Of a stretch of DNA of 64,000 bases, positions 25,809 through 34,226 are shown piece by piece. Position 1 is the stretch's first letter; each line of letters starts with the position of its first letter. A model generated the notes under the pieces. It made no database searches, was not told the DNA's origin, and worked only from the letters and a program-made list of their open reading frames with translations. A program made the position numbers and the translations under genes. Source of the DNA: Xanthocytophaga agilis (GTDB taxonomy: Bacteria; Bacteroidota; Bacteroidia; Cytophagales; 172606-1); contig NZ_JASJOU010000010.1 of assembly GCF_030068605.1 (NCBI RefSeq), positions 124,001-188,000 on the forward strand, in the 5' to 3' direction.

Positions 25809-25965
25809 GTCCTCCTGAAAGGATCTTCCCGCCCACGCCAAGCCTGCCACAATTTAGCGTGGGCGTGGCAGGCTGTTGCAAGACCAGCGGCCTTTCCGTT
25901 TGGAGAGTAAATTCTCTCACAAACCAAACAAGGCTCTATTTGTCACAAGATTCTTCCAGAAGGAC
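25809..25965. repeat. Dispersed inverted-repeat element, copy R4, with a 48-bp insertion
   Basis: The outer arms GTCCTCCTGAAAGGATCTT and GATTCTTCCAGAAGGAC and the interior GCAAGACCAGCGGCC match R1 and R3. Within the left arm is an extra GC-rich segment (about 25828-25875). It has two interleaved inverted repeats: CGCCCACGC (25830-25838) with GCGTGGGCG (25857-25865), and AGCCTGCCAC (25841-25850) with GTGGCAGGCT (25865-25874). That a-b-a'-b' order can form a pseudoknot. Degenerate half-arms continue to about 26030. Confidence 0.7.
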
Positions 25966-26081
25966 GGGAGGGGGTGTTTTTTCCAGACGAACACCGAAGG
26001 GAGAGTTCCTTTCAGAAGGACGAGTGGAGTATGTATTTCTCAAGACGAGACATACCTTCTTACTTATCAACTATGCAACCC

Positions 26082-26657
26082 TTAGACTCTCAGTGATCCG
26101 CGGAAGCCTCTGGCTGCATAATACGACTCTGCTCCATTGTGATATAGGAACACTTTGCCATAACGGTAATCGCAGAAGAGGGCTCCACCAAGTTCACGAA
26201 TATCATCAGGAGTTTTTACCCAGCTGGATGTTTTTGCATCAAACTTTCCAAATTTGTGCAGTTCCCGGTACTCTTGTTCAGTTAACATTTCGATACCCAT
26301 CGATTCGGCCACATCCATAGCACTATCTGCTGGTTTGTGTTCTTTTCTGGATTCCAGTGCTTCCCGGTCATAGCAGATACTTCTGCGGCCTTTAGGCGTT
26401 TCAGGGGAGCAATCATAAAAAATGTACTCACCTGTGTTTTTATCATATCCTACCACATCCGGTTCTCCACCTGTCAGTTCCATTTTGTCAAGTGACCACA
26501 GTTTATCCGGATTGGCCTCCAGCTTTTCCTGCACCTTAGCCCATTCAAGACCTTTATGGCGGTCCATGTTTTTCTCGAAACGGGTTTTCAGTGTTTTAAG
26601 GAGTTGTTCAGCTTCTTCTGCCAACAACTCTTTTTGAGCACTCTGTACATTGTTCAT
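26082..26657 (-). CDS. DUF4256 domain-containing protein
   Basis: A 191-residue protein matching DUF4256 along its full length. It has LLKTLKTRFEKNMDRHKGLEWAKV at the N-terminus, then MELTGGEPDVVGYD, FYDCSPETPKGRRSICYD and ALESRKEHKP. Near the end is the closing FCDYRYGKVFLYHNGAESYYAARGFRG motif. The family is widespread in bacteria and has no established biochemical role. It is cytoplasmic and monocistronic, with its 3' end facing the R4 element. Confidence 0.85.
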   Translation of the reverse strand: MNNVQSAQKELLAEEAEQLLKTLKTRFEKNMDRHKGLEWAKVQEKLEANPDKLWSLDKMELTGGEPDVVGYDKNTGEYIFYDCSPETPKGRRSICYDREALESRKEHKPADSAMDVAESMGIEMLTEQEYRELHKFGKFDAKTSSWVKTPDDIRELGGALFCDYRYGKVFLYHNGAESYYAARGFRGSLRV

Positions 26658-26847
26658 ATCTTATTTGTTAAAGTAGGTGTATTGAGTGTCTAACTAACTT
26701 GCTTTCCTAAAATGAATCTTTGACAGGTTCTACACTTGTCAATTCACTCAAAGATCACAGACATATCTATTTGTTAAAAGATCCTTTTAAAGGAGAGGAG
26801 GGTGCATTTCTTCTAATGAATAGAAATGTTTTTCAATCATTTTACCT

Positions 26848-27231
26848 TTATTGGCTAATGGCAATGACTTTTCTGTTGGCAGGTCTGAAGTACCACGATA
26901 CCACAGTCAGTACCAGCAGAAGGAGTGAAGGAAGTATTTCGTTCACAGGATTACCTGATGCGATATGTGAAAATACGGCTCCCGACATAGCGAAGAAAAA
27001 TCCTGCATAGGCCCATTCCTTTATCACAGGAAAAGCGGGAACAAACAAGGCAATGACTCCCAGAATTTTCCAAATGCCCAGTAATGTCAGAAAATAGACC
27101 GGATAACCCAGGCCTGTGATAACATCTACATCTTTCTGCACTTTCAATAACTGCACTATACCGGTTGATAACATTCCCAATGCCAGCCAGATAGTAGCAA
27201 TCCAATAGATAATTTTATCTCTCTTTGTCAT
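26848..27231 (-). CDS. DoxX-family membrane protein
   Basis: A 127-residue protein with four membrane helices of the DoxX/DoxD-like fold: IYWIATIWLALGMLSTGIVQ, GYPVYFLTLLGIWKILGVIAL, EWAYAGFFFAMSGAVFSH and LPSLLLLVLTVVSWYF. The LGIWKILG motif is typical. DoxX-like proteins are linked to quinone or thiol redox roles, but many are uncharacterised. Its start overlaps the SRPBCC gene by 4 nt, in an ArsR-SRPBCC-DoxX operon common in Bacteroidota. Confidence 0.85.
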   Translation of the reverse strand: MTKRDKIIYWIATIWLALGMLSTGIVQLLKVQKDVDVITGLGYPVYFLTLLGIWKILGVIALFVPAFPVIKEWAYAGFFFAMSGAVFSHIASGNPVNEILPSLLLLVLTVVSWYFRPANRKVIAISQ

Positions 27232-27707
27232 GAGTGTACTGTTTTTAATTTGCTTACAATGTCCTGTAATCGGTTATGTGCCATATTGATTCCTTGTGCA
27301 AAAGGCATCCGCAGCATCTGATTTCTCAGTTCGACGGATTTATATATTACATGCATAGTCAGTTTGCTGGTGTTGCTGGTGAGCTTTTCAAACTCCAGAA
27401 ACTCCAGCTGTACGGGAAATGGTGTATTTTCCATTTCAAATGTCCGGGTGATCTTCTCATTAGGTACAAATTCATGAATTACTCCATTTGTCTTTAGTAC
27501 CACGTTTCCCTGAGGGTCAGATGTTTCGAATTGCCAACTACCATGCTTTTTGCTCTCCAGCTTCAGCACTTTCGTTCCCATCCACTGTTCCACAATTTCA
27601 GGCTCTATATAGGCTTTAAAGAGGAGTTCTACTGGAAGTTCAAATTCCCGTGTAATTACCAGTTCCTGTTTGCCTTCTTCGGCATTAACCTTTGTTTTTC
27701 GTTCCAT
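27228..27707 (-). CDS. SRPBCC (AHSA1-like) domain protein
   Basis: A 159-residue START-like fold protein of the AHSA1/activator-of-Hsp90 type. It begins with VITREFELPVELLFKAYIEPEIVEQWMG, then GSWQFETSDPQGNVVLKTNGVIHE and the closing helix MLRMPFAQGINMAHNRLQDIVSKL. The fold binds hydrophobic ligands; no ligand is known for this group. It lies between arsR and doxX, 6 bp downstream of arsR, and overlaps doxX by 4 nt. Confidence 0.9.
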   Translation of the reverse strand: MERKTKVNAEEGKQELVITREFELPVELLFKAYIEPEIVEQWMGTKVLKLESKKHGSWQFETSDPQGNVVLKTNGVIHEFVPNEKITRTFEMENTPFPVQLEFLEFEKLTSNTSKLTMHVIYKSVELRNQMLRMPFAQGINMAHNRLQDIVSKLKTVHS

Positions 27708-27713
27708 AGTTGT

Positions 27714-28037
27714 TTAATCTTTAGGTTTGTAGTTTTTCATTAGGTCTTCCAATTTGTTAAATCGGTCATCCCACATGTTTCGGAAGGGTTCGATAAAGTC
27801 AGCGATCTCTTTCATCTTTTGTGGGTTTAAGTGATAGTAAATCTCTCTGCCGTTTTGCTGCTGTTTCAGCAACTCGCACTCTGTAAGTATTTGCAAGTGC
27901 TTGGAAACCGTAGGTCGCGCTGTATCAAAGTTTGAGGCTATTGCCCCCGCTGTCATGGCTTGCGTTGCAACCAACAGAAGAATGGCTCTTCGTGTCGGAT
28001 CTGCTATGGCCTGGAATACATCTCGTCTTAAATTCAT
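27714..28037 (-). CDS. ArsR-family transcriptional regulator
   Basis: A 107-residue winged-helix repressor. It has [19 protein letters not shown], the recognition helix [24 protein letters not shown] and the wing [11 protein letters not shown]. The ELCVCDL metal site of arsenic/cadmium sensors is absent, placing it with the metal-independent ArsR regulators that control SRPBCC/DoxX operons. Two palindromes directly upstream (28040-28083) are likely operators, so autoregulation of the three-gene operon is probable. Confidence 0.9.
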   Translation of the reverse strand: MNLRRDVFQAIADPTRRAILLLVATQAMTAGAIASNFDTARPTVSKHLQILTECELLKQQQNGREIYYHLNPQKMKEIADFIEPFRNMWDDRFNKLEDLMKNYKPKD

Positions 28038-28039
28038 TG

Positions 28040-28083
28040 TGTAGCTATTTGACTACAAATATATATGTAGTCATTTGACTACA
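28040..28083. promoter_or_regulatory. Tandem ArsR operator palindromes
   Basis: TGTAGTCA-TT-TGACTACA at 28066-28083 is a perfect palindrome. TGTAGCTA-TT-TGACTACA at 28040-28057 is the same site with two changes in one half. Their centres are 26 bp apart and the inner site ends 2 bp before the arsR start codon. Placement over the start region fits repression by the product. Confidence 0.75.
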
Positions 28084-28332
28084 CAAGTGTTTTTTGATTT
28101 TTTTAGTATTAGAGAAAAACACCTTGTGAAATGAGAGAATAAGGGGGCCTTTTATACCAGTTTTCTATTCATTTTCGAACAACACCCTGTCCACTTTCGC
28201 ACGAATTATGAGTATCAATGCCTCAATAAAGCTTACAGACATCGATTTTAGTATTGGTACAAGTATTGAGGTCAGATTTGGTATAATGAGAGTGTCCTGT
28301 TAGTCTGAAATACATACCTAAACTTCCTTCCT

Positions 28333-30714
28333 ATGTTAAAAAGCTATTTCAAAAGTACACTACGCAATATTGCTAAAAGTAAATTGCATTCATTAATCAA
28401 TATCACAGGCTTGTCTGTAGGAATGGCGGTAGCCCTGTTGATCACTTTATGGATCTGGGATGAACTATCCTTTGATACCTATCACGAAAAGTATGATCGT
28501 ATTGCACAGGTGATAGAAAATAGCGCTCATAACAATGAAGTCCACACCTCAAAGGTAATTCCATGGCCACTGGAGGCAGCATTGCGTAAAGACTACCCGA
28601 ACGACTTTAAATATATTGTTATGTCTTCGTTCACAGATCAGCATGTTTTATCTGCATCTGGTAAAAATGTGTTATTCAGTGGCAATTTCATAGGGGAAGA
28701 TGCCCCTGAGATGTTATCGCTGAAGATGGAGAAGGGACAAAGAAACGCGTTGCAGGATGCTTCTTCTATACTTATCTCTTCATCAGTTGCCAAAGCATTA
28801 TTTGGAGATACGGAGCCTGTTAACCAACTGATACAGATGGATAATAAAGCCATTTTCAAAGTGGCTGGGGTATATGAAGACCTGCCAGTAAATACAACTT
28901 TTCACAAAGTGGCATTTATGGCGCCCTGGAAATTTTTTGCAGGCAATAAAGATTGGATTGGAAGAGATCCCAACGACTGGAATGACAACTCACTCTTTCT
29001 GTATGTACAGCTTTCTGATAACGCAGATAGGCAGAAAGTATCCGAAAAGATCAAAAACACAAAACAACAGAATGGCCCGCCAGATGCAAAGCAGCAATCA
29101 GCTTTGTTTCTGCATCCAATGGGCCAATGGCATTTGTATTCCAAGTTTGAAAATGGCGTTAACGTTGGTGGAGGTATAGAATATGTGTGGTTATTTGGTA
29201 TTATAGGCGTATTTGTATTGCTACTGGCTTGCATCAACTTTATGAACCTAAGCACTGCTCGTAGCGAAAAAAGAGCCAAAGAAGTAGGGGTTCGCAAAGC
29301 CATTGGTTCGTTACGTTCACAATTGGTAACGCTGTTTTTCTTTGAATCTGTTTGTATGGCTTTCACTGCATTGGTATTTGCTTTGTTCGTCGTCTTTATC
29401 AGTCTTCCTGCCTTCAATGTACTGGCATCAAAGAAGATTGCTATTCCCTGGGACAATCCGATACTATGGGTATGGGTTATTGGCTTTACCTTGGTAACAG
29501 GAGGTCTTTCAGGGATTTATCCCGCATTGTATTTATCCTCTTTTAAACCTGTCAAAGCCTTAAAAGGGACATTTAAGGCGGGTAAGCTGGCAACTACTCC
29601 CCGAAAAGTACTGGTGACAGTACAGTTTGCTATATCTGTGTTATTGATTATCTGTACAATTGTTGTTTTTAAACAGATACAATTTGCAAAAGACAGATCT
29701 GTTGGGTATTCACGCAATGGCTTGATCAATATAGAAGCTTCAACCGGAGATTTACATTCTCACTTTGAAGCTATTAAGGATGAATTGTTGCAGAATGGTG
29801 CAATTGTCTCCATGGCAGAATCTTCAAGTCCTACCTATGGCATCAACAATAACCGGGATGATGTGGAGTGGAAAGAGAAAGATCCTTCTCAGAAATATAC
29901 ATTTGGTAGTATACGCACTACTGCCGAGTATGGTAAAACCATAGGCTGGAAAGTGGCACAGGGACGTGACTTTAACCTGCAAATGCCTACCGATTCAGAT
30001 GCAGTAATCATAAATGAAGCAGCCTTAAAATATATGAACCTTGAAGATCCGATTGGGCATATTCTGCAGTTCAGAAAACGATCCAATACTATAATCGGAG
30101 TAGTAAAAGATATGGTAATGAGTTCTCCTTATGAACCTGCCAAACCAACTTTGTATTATCTGGGAGGACGTGGTTTTGACAACGTGATCATACGAATCAA
30201 CCCTGCAGCAAGCACACATGAGTCCATTGCAAAGATTGAAAAACTATGCAAAGCCTATGCACCTGCTGTTCCTTTCAGTTTTAGTTTTGTGGATCAGGAG
30301 TATCAGAAAAAATTTAGTACCGAAGAACAGATAGGCAATCTGGCAACCGTCTTTGCTATACTGGCCATCTTTATTTCGTGTATTGGCTTGTTCGGTATGA
30401 CCTCATTTATGGCTGAACAAAGAATAAAAGAGATTGGTGTTCGGAAAGTACTGGGTGCTTCTGTGTTGGATGTATGGGCATTGTTGAGCAAAGAGTTTGT
30501 AGTGCTTGTATGTCTCTCATTCTTTATTGCCATGCCCGGTGCCTATTATTTTATGGATACCTGGCTGCAGCATTATACTTACAAAACGGAATTAGCCTGG
30601 TGGATCTTTGCAGCTACAGGAATCGGAACTCTACTGATTTCATTAATCACGGTGAGTTTCCAGAGCATCAAGGCTGCGCTAGCTAATCCTGTAAAGAGCC
30701 TCCGAACCGAATAG
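28333..30714 (+). CDS. ABC transporter permease, MacB/FtsX type
   Basis: A 793-residue protein. It has a first membrane helix near residues 20-42 (LINITGLSVGMAVALLITLWIW), a periplasmic MacB_PCD domain, three helices (about 285-430) forming the first FtsX unit with the coupling motif EKRAKEVGVRKAIG, a second periplasmic domain, and a final FtsX unit (about 670-790) with QRIKEIGVRKVLGASV. It should pair with a separate MacB-like ATPase, which is not adjacent. This duplicated-FtsX form is typical of Bacteroidota. The substrate may be a peptide, lipoprotein or antibiotic. It is a single gene flanked by unrelated genes. Confidence 0.9.
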   Translation: MLKSYFKSTLRNIAKSKLHSLINITGLSVGMAVALLITLWIWDELSFDTYHEKYDRIAQVIENSAHNNEVHTSKVIPWPLEAALRKDYPNDFKYIVMSSFTDQHVLSASGKNVLFSGNFIGEDAPEMLSLKMEKGQRNALQDASSILISSSVAKALFGDTEPVNQLIQMDNKAIFKVAGVYEDLPVNTTFHKVAFMAPWKFFAGNKDWIGRDPNDWNDNSLFLYVQLSDNADRQKVSEKIKNTKQQNGPPDAKQQSALFLHPMGQWHLYSKFENGVNVGGGIEYVWLFGIIGVFVLLLACINFMNLSTARSEKRAKEVGVRKAIGSLRSQLVTLFFFESVCMAFTALVFALFVVFISLPAFNVLASKKIAIPWDNPILWVWVIGFTLVTGGLSGIYPALYLSSFKPVKALKGTFKAGKLATTPRKVLVTVQFAISVLLIICTIVVFKQIQFAKDRSVGYSRNGLINIEASTGDLHSHFEAIKDELLQNGAIVSMAESSSPTYGINNNRDDVEWKEKDPSQKYTFGSIRTTAEYGKTIGWKVAQGRDFNLQMPTDSDAVIINEAALKYMNLEDPIGHILQFRKRSNTIIGVVKDMVMSSPYEPAKPTLYYLGGRGFDNVIIRINPAASTHESIAKIEKLCKAYAPAVPFSFSFVDQEYQKKFSTEEQIGNLATVFAILAIFISCIGLFGMTSFMAEQRIKEIGVRKVLGASVLDVWALLSKEFVVLVCLSFFIAMPGAYYFMDTWLQHYTYKTELAWWIFAATGIGTLLISLITVSFQSIKAALANPVKSLRTE

Positions 30715-30789
30715 TTCGTAGTTGTAGCTGAAATGCTATTCTGAACTTTGAGGAAAAGAAGTTACAAAGAGAGTAATGATGCCTTCAAT

Positions 30790-30960
30790 CGTGGATGGTA
30801 GTATAGGTGTGTAGGCAATCTTTTCTCCGCGAGGTTGGCCTTTGGCCTGCGGGGGGAAGGATCGGAGAAAAGTACCCTTTTTTGCAGCTGGCACACATTC
30901 TGGCCCAACAAATTCTCATTTGTTGTCCTTTTTTGGACAAGCAAAAAAGGAAGAAGCTAC
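30790..30960. repeat. Nested hairpins between convergent genes
   Basis: The gap 30715-31115 between convergent genes holds several stems. CTTTTCTCCG pairs with CGGAGAAAAG (about 30820-30872), enclosing GGTTGGCC/GGCCTGCG. CCTTTTTTGC pairs with GCAAAAAAGG (about 30877-30951). Inside the latter are CAACAAA/TTTGTTG and GTCC/GGAC. They probably serve as a bidirectional terminator; a structured repeat is an alternative. No gene is seen in the rest of the gap. Confidence 0.5.
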
Positions 30961-31115
30961 AAGAAGAGTGATGAAAAAGAATCTGAAAAAATAAAGAAAG
31001 AGAGATCTTTCAAAAATAAATCAGTGCCTATTCTTGTTAGAAGGATAAGCACTGATTTTGTAAAACAAACTTACATTGAGATGAGGCATGTCTAATTCTT
31101 TACTTATATATCTGC

Positions 31116-32576
31116 TTAATCCCGATAATTCAAAGCAGGCTTGCGATTTCCTACCAGTGGAGTATACTGGAAATTACTTCCTCTGGCTTTTGCAAATTCG
31201 TCTTTTGCCTTTTGTAACAGAGCAGGCGTTGTGAACAGATCAATAGCCGTAAGAGCCATTGTTTTAGCTGCTACGATCATCCCCTTAGCTCCAATATCTG
31301 TACCACCACAAGCCACCGCCTGCCAGCTGTGCGCAGGAGTGCCCGGCACCCAGGTAGCCGTTGACAGACCGATGGTAGGCACTGTCCAGCTTACATCCGC
31401 CACATCTGTAGAGCCACCCATGCCTTCTTTGTCTTCTGTAAGAGGCTCAACTTTAGCTGCCTGGTCTACAGGAGGAACAGTATAGGTAAATGAGGTTTGC
31501 AGCTTTTTGGCAAATTCAACCTCTTTTGCTGTATAGGCAACACCACCCACAGTGTTCAGATTTTTATACATTACATCAGCCAGCACATTGTTACTCAGCA
31601 TTTCATATACACCGCCGGTAATTTCGTACTCCACTTTGGTTTCTGTTCCCATGGCGGCTCCATTGGCAGCTTTTACAACTCTTTCAAAAACCTCACGCAC
31701 TACCTCTCTGTTTGGATGGCGTACATAGTAATATACCTCTGCAAAGTCAGGTACTACGTTAGGGGCTTTGCCTCCACTGGTAATAACATAGTGGATACGC
31801 GTAGCAGACGGAATATGTTCCCGCATCATATTGACCATATTATCCATTGCTTCTACTCCATCCAATGCCGAACGACCTCTTTCCGGAGAAGCCGCTGCAT
31901 GGGCCGAAAGGCCTGTAAAACGGAATTTGGCAGAGATGTTTGAGAGAGACGAACCCATAGAAACTGCATTGGCAGCTCCAGGATGCCAGTGAATCACCGC
32001 ATCCACATCATTAAAGAGACCTGCCCGCACCATATACACTTTACCAGACCCACCTTCTTCGGCAGGTGTACCAAAAACTTTAATCGTCCCTGTAAATTTC
32101 TTTTGTTCAATGAGTTGTTTTAACTCAATGCTTGTTGCTACAGAGGCTGTTCCAAATAAATGATGTCCACATCCGTGACCAGCATTCTTACCTGCAATAG
32201 GTTTCTTCTCAGGCACAGAATCCTGAGCCAGTCCGGGTAGTGCATCAAATTCGGCCAGAATGCCGATGACAGGCTTGCCACTTCCATAGGTAGCCACAAA
32301 GGCTGTAGGGATTTCAGCTACACCTGCTTCTACTTTAAATCCATTATCTGCAAGGGTCTTCTGTAATAATGCAGAGCTTTCTTTTTCTTTATAGCCTACT
32401 TCTGCATACCCCCAAATTTGTAAAGCTATTTTCTTATACGCATCATGCTTTGCCTGTATATCCTGAATAGCCTGGCTCTTTAGTTTGCTGTTGGTCCCGG
32501 AAGACTTCTGTGCATGAGTTAGCTGACAGGTAACTAACCATACATAAAATGGAAAAATGAGAGAGTAAAAACGCAT
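31116..32576 (-). CDS. M20-family amidohydrolase (AbgB/hippurate-hydrolase-like)
   Basis: A 486-residue protein with an export signal (FYSLIFPFYVWLVTCQLTHA) and an M20 peptidase fold. Visible motifs are ADNGFKVEAGVAEIPTAFVA, ILAEFDALPG with the metal-ligand Asp, GHGCGHHLFGTAS with metal histidines, and PAEEGGSGKVYMV with the catalytic Glu. The lid domain has GLSAHAAASPERGRSALDG. The closest match in character is the p-aminobenzoyl-glutamate/aromatic amide hydrolase (AbgB) group. It acts outside the cytoplasm on N-acyl or aminobenzoyl compounds. It is probably unrelated to the pectin locus that follows, although it shares orientation with the LacI-type gene. Confidence 0.85.
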   Translation of the reverse strand: MRFYSLIFPFYVWLVTCQLTHAQKSSGTNSKLKSQAIQDIQAKHDAYKKIALQIWGYAEVGYKEKESSALLQKTLADNGFKVEAGVAEIPTAFVATYGSGKPVIGILAEFDALPGLAQDSVPEKKPIAGKNAGHGCGHHLFGTASVATSIELKQLIEQKKFTGTIKVFGTPAEEGGSGKVYMVRAGLFNDVDAVIHWHPGAANAVSMGSSLSNISAKFRFTGLSAHAAASPERGRSALDGVEAMDNMVNMMREHIPSATRIHYVITSGGKAPNVVPDFAEVYYYVRHPNREVVREVFERVVKAANGAAMGTETKVEYEITGGVYEMLSNNVLADVMYKNLNTVGGVAYTAKEVEFAKKLQTSFTYTVPPVDQAAKVEPLTEDKEGMGGSTDVADVSWTVPTIGLSTATWVPGTPAHSWQAVACGGTDIGAKGMIVAAKTMALTAIDLFTTPALLQKAKDEFAKARGSNFQYTPLVGNRKPALNYRD

Positions 32577-32827
32577 GGGAATTGTGTGGTTTGAAAAACA
32601 TACTAGATTTCACCACACAAGATACGCAATGAACAACGCCTCAGCAAATAATATTCCGGTATAAAGGCAAAATACCGATTTTAATAGTATTTCATCTTGT
32701 TTTTATAGGATATATATTTGGAAAAACCAAGACTGACGTTGAGCGGATATATACAATCAAATAGGCCAGTTGCTGAACTTTATAGTATAGCTACAATCTT
32801 ATTTCATTTCATACTACACATCAAACT

Positions 32828-33835
32828 TCAGGAAGAATTACGTATTTCTAGTGTAGTAGCTAGCTTTACCTTCTGGAATGGAAGGTTCTTCTTTTTCTCT
32901 TCAATCAGATCAAACAGAAGTTCGGCGGCTGTCTGACCGATTTCAAAGGCAGGCTGTACTACCGTTGTCAATGGAGGATCTATCAAATGGGCAATTTTTA
33001 CATTGGTAAAACCAACAAAGGAAAGCTCTTCCGGTATTTTTACCTTCTTGTCTTTTAAAATAGTCAGGCAACTGAGAGCCAGACGATCACTGGTAGTAAA
33101 GAATGCATCCGGGGCAGGGCTTAACGCCAGCAAACGGTCCACATTTTCCAGCAGTTCCTCGTTTGCAAATCCACAGTGACGGATCAAAGAATCTTCCAGT
33201 GGAATATTATATTTTTTAAGGGCAGCTTTATAACCAGCCATTCGTTCCTGGGTAATCGAAAGCCATTCCAGACTAGTCAGTAAAGCAATTCGTTTTCTTC
33301 CAGATAGAATCAGGTGTTCGGTTGCCTTAAAGGCTCCATCAAAATTATCGGCGATCACTGTATGTGTATCAATCTGTTCAGAGAAACGATCAAAGAATAC
33401 AATAGGCATTCCATTGTTATGTGGTTCCTGCAAATGAGACATGTCAGTTGTATAGCCTGACAGAGATATCAGTATGCCATCAACCTTACGGGCTACCATG
33501 TGTTGCACATTAACCACTTCCCGCTCATACGATTCCTGACTCTGAAAAATCATCACATGATATCCTCTGTTATAGGCAATTGCCTCAATACCATTAATGG
33601 CTTGTGAGAAGAAATTGTTGGCAATTTCGGGTACAATCACACCAATCGCCCGGCTACGGTTTTCCTTTAAACTAAGTGCAATAGGATTTGGTTTGTAGTT
33701 CAGTTTCTCTGCATATTCCAATACCAGCCGCTTGGTTTCGGTATTAATTTCATGACTCCCTCTCAGTGCTCTGGACACTGTAGAGGTTGAAAGATTTAAG
33801 GCTTTGGCAATATCTTTTATGGTAACTGTCTGCAC
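32828..33835 (-). CDS. LacI-family transcriptional regulator of the pectin locus
   Basis: A 335-residue regulator. The N-terminal HTH (residues 3-25) is TIKDIAKALNLSTSTVSRAL, followed by the hinge ALSLKENRSRAIG. A periplasmic-binding-protein-like effector domain spans about residues 60-330, with IGVIVPEIANNFFSQAINGIE, VFFDRFSEQ and LTTVVQPAFEIGQTAAELL. It is divergent from kduD across 391 bp. The natural inference is that it represses the hexuronate genes and is released by KDG or another intermediate. A candidate operator lies at 34060-34083. Confidence 0.9.
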   Translation of the reverse strand: MQTVTIKDIAKALNLSTSTVSRALRGSHEINTETKRLVLEYAEKLNYKPNPIALSLKENRSRAIGVIVPEIANNFFSQAINGIEAIAYNRGYHVMIFQSQESYEREVVNVQHMVARKVDGILISLSGYTTDMSHLQEPHNNGMPIVFFDRFSEQIDTHTVIADNFDGAFKATEHLILSGRKRIALLTSLEWLSITQERMAGYKAALKKYNIPLEDSLIRHCGFANEELLENVDRLLALSPAPDAFFTTSDRLALSCLTILKDKKVKIPEELSFVGFTNVKIAHLIDPPLTTVVQPAFEIGQTAAELLFDLIEEKKKNLPFQKVKLATTLEIRNSS

Positions 33836-34226
33836 CTGAATAAATAATTTAAAGGCTATAGGGTGTTAATAGGGTGTTCTGTTTATTATCTCTGTTGGCA
33901 GGTATTCCCAAAGGGATAAAATTACTGTTAAAGGTAGGGTAAACTTTAATAAGTACAAATCTTTATTTATATCTGATAACAGTTCCGACGGGTTTAAGTC
34001 TATCCCATCAACGCTATTAGCGCATATCTTACTGAAATTTATTCTGCCGTCGGAGATTTGCAATCGTTATCGGGAACGTTTGCGTAAAAAAATAAAATTA
34101 ATTGTTTGTTTATTTATATCTCCTCTTTTACCATTGATAGACCGAAAGTTTTTTCGCCATCACTACCAATGATCTGCGCTATCAAAAAAATTCAACTTAC
34201 ATATTTATTTCACAGAGTAACCATTT
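33836..34226. promoter_or_regulatory. Divergent promoter region of lacI-type gene and kduD
   Basis: A 391-bp region between divergent starts. Besides the palindrome at 34060-34083, TCCGACGG (33984-33991) and CCGTCGGA (34047-34054) form an inverted pair 55 bp apart that could loop. The DNA near kduD is strongly AT-rich (AAAAAAATAAAATTAATTG). No other feature is recognised. Confidence 0.5.
34060..34083. promoter_or_regulatory. Candidate LacI-type operator
   Basis: An imperfect 24-bp palindrome, GCAATCGTTATC followed by GGGAACGTTTGC, with nine of twelve symmetric positions paired (GCAA-CGTT...AACG-TTGC). LacI-family operators are usually such even palindromes. It lies about 145 bp upstream of kduD in the divergent region. 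Confidence 0.5.

Noticed and set aside
25778-26320. 180-residue plus-strand frame spanning the R4 element and the end of the DUF4256 gene
   Set aside because: It runs through inverted repeats and antisense to a recognised gene.
30835-31095. 86-residue plus-strand frame in the hairpin-rich gap
   Set aside because: Its sequence is generated by the hairpins and A-rich DNA; no motif is present.
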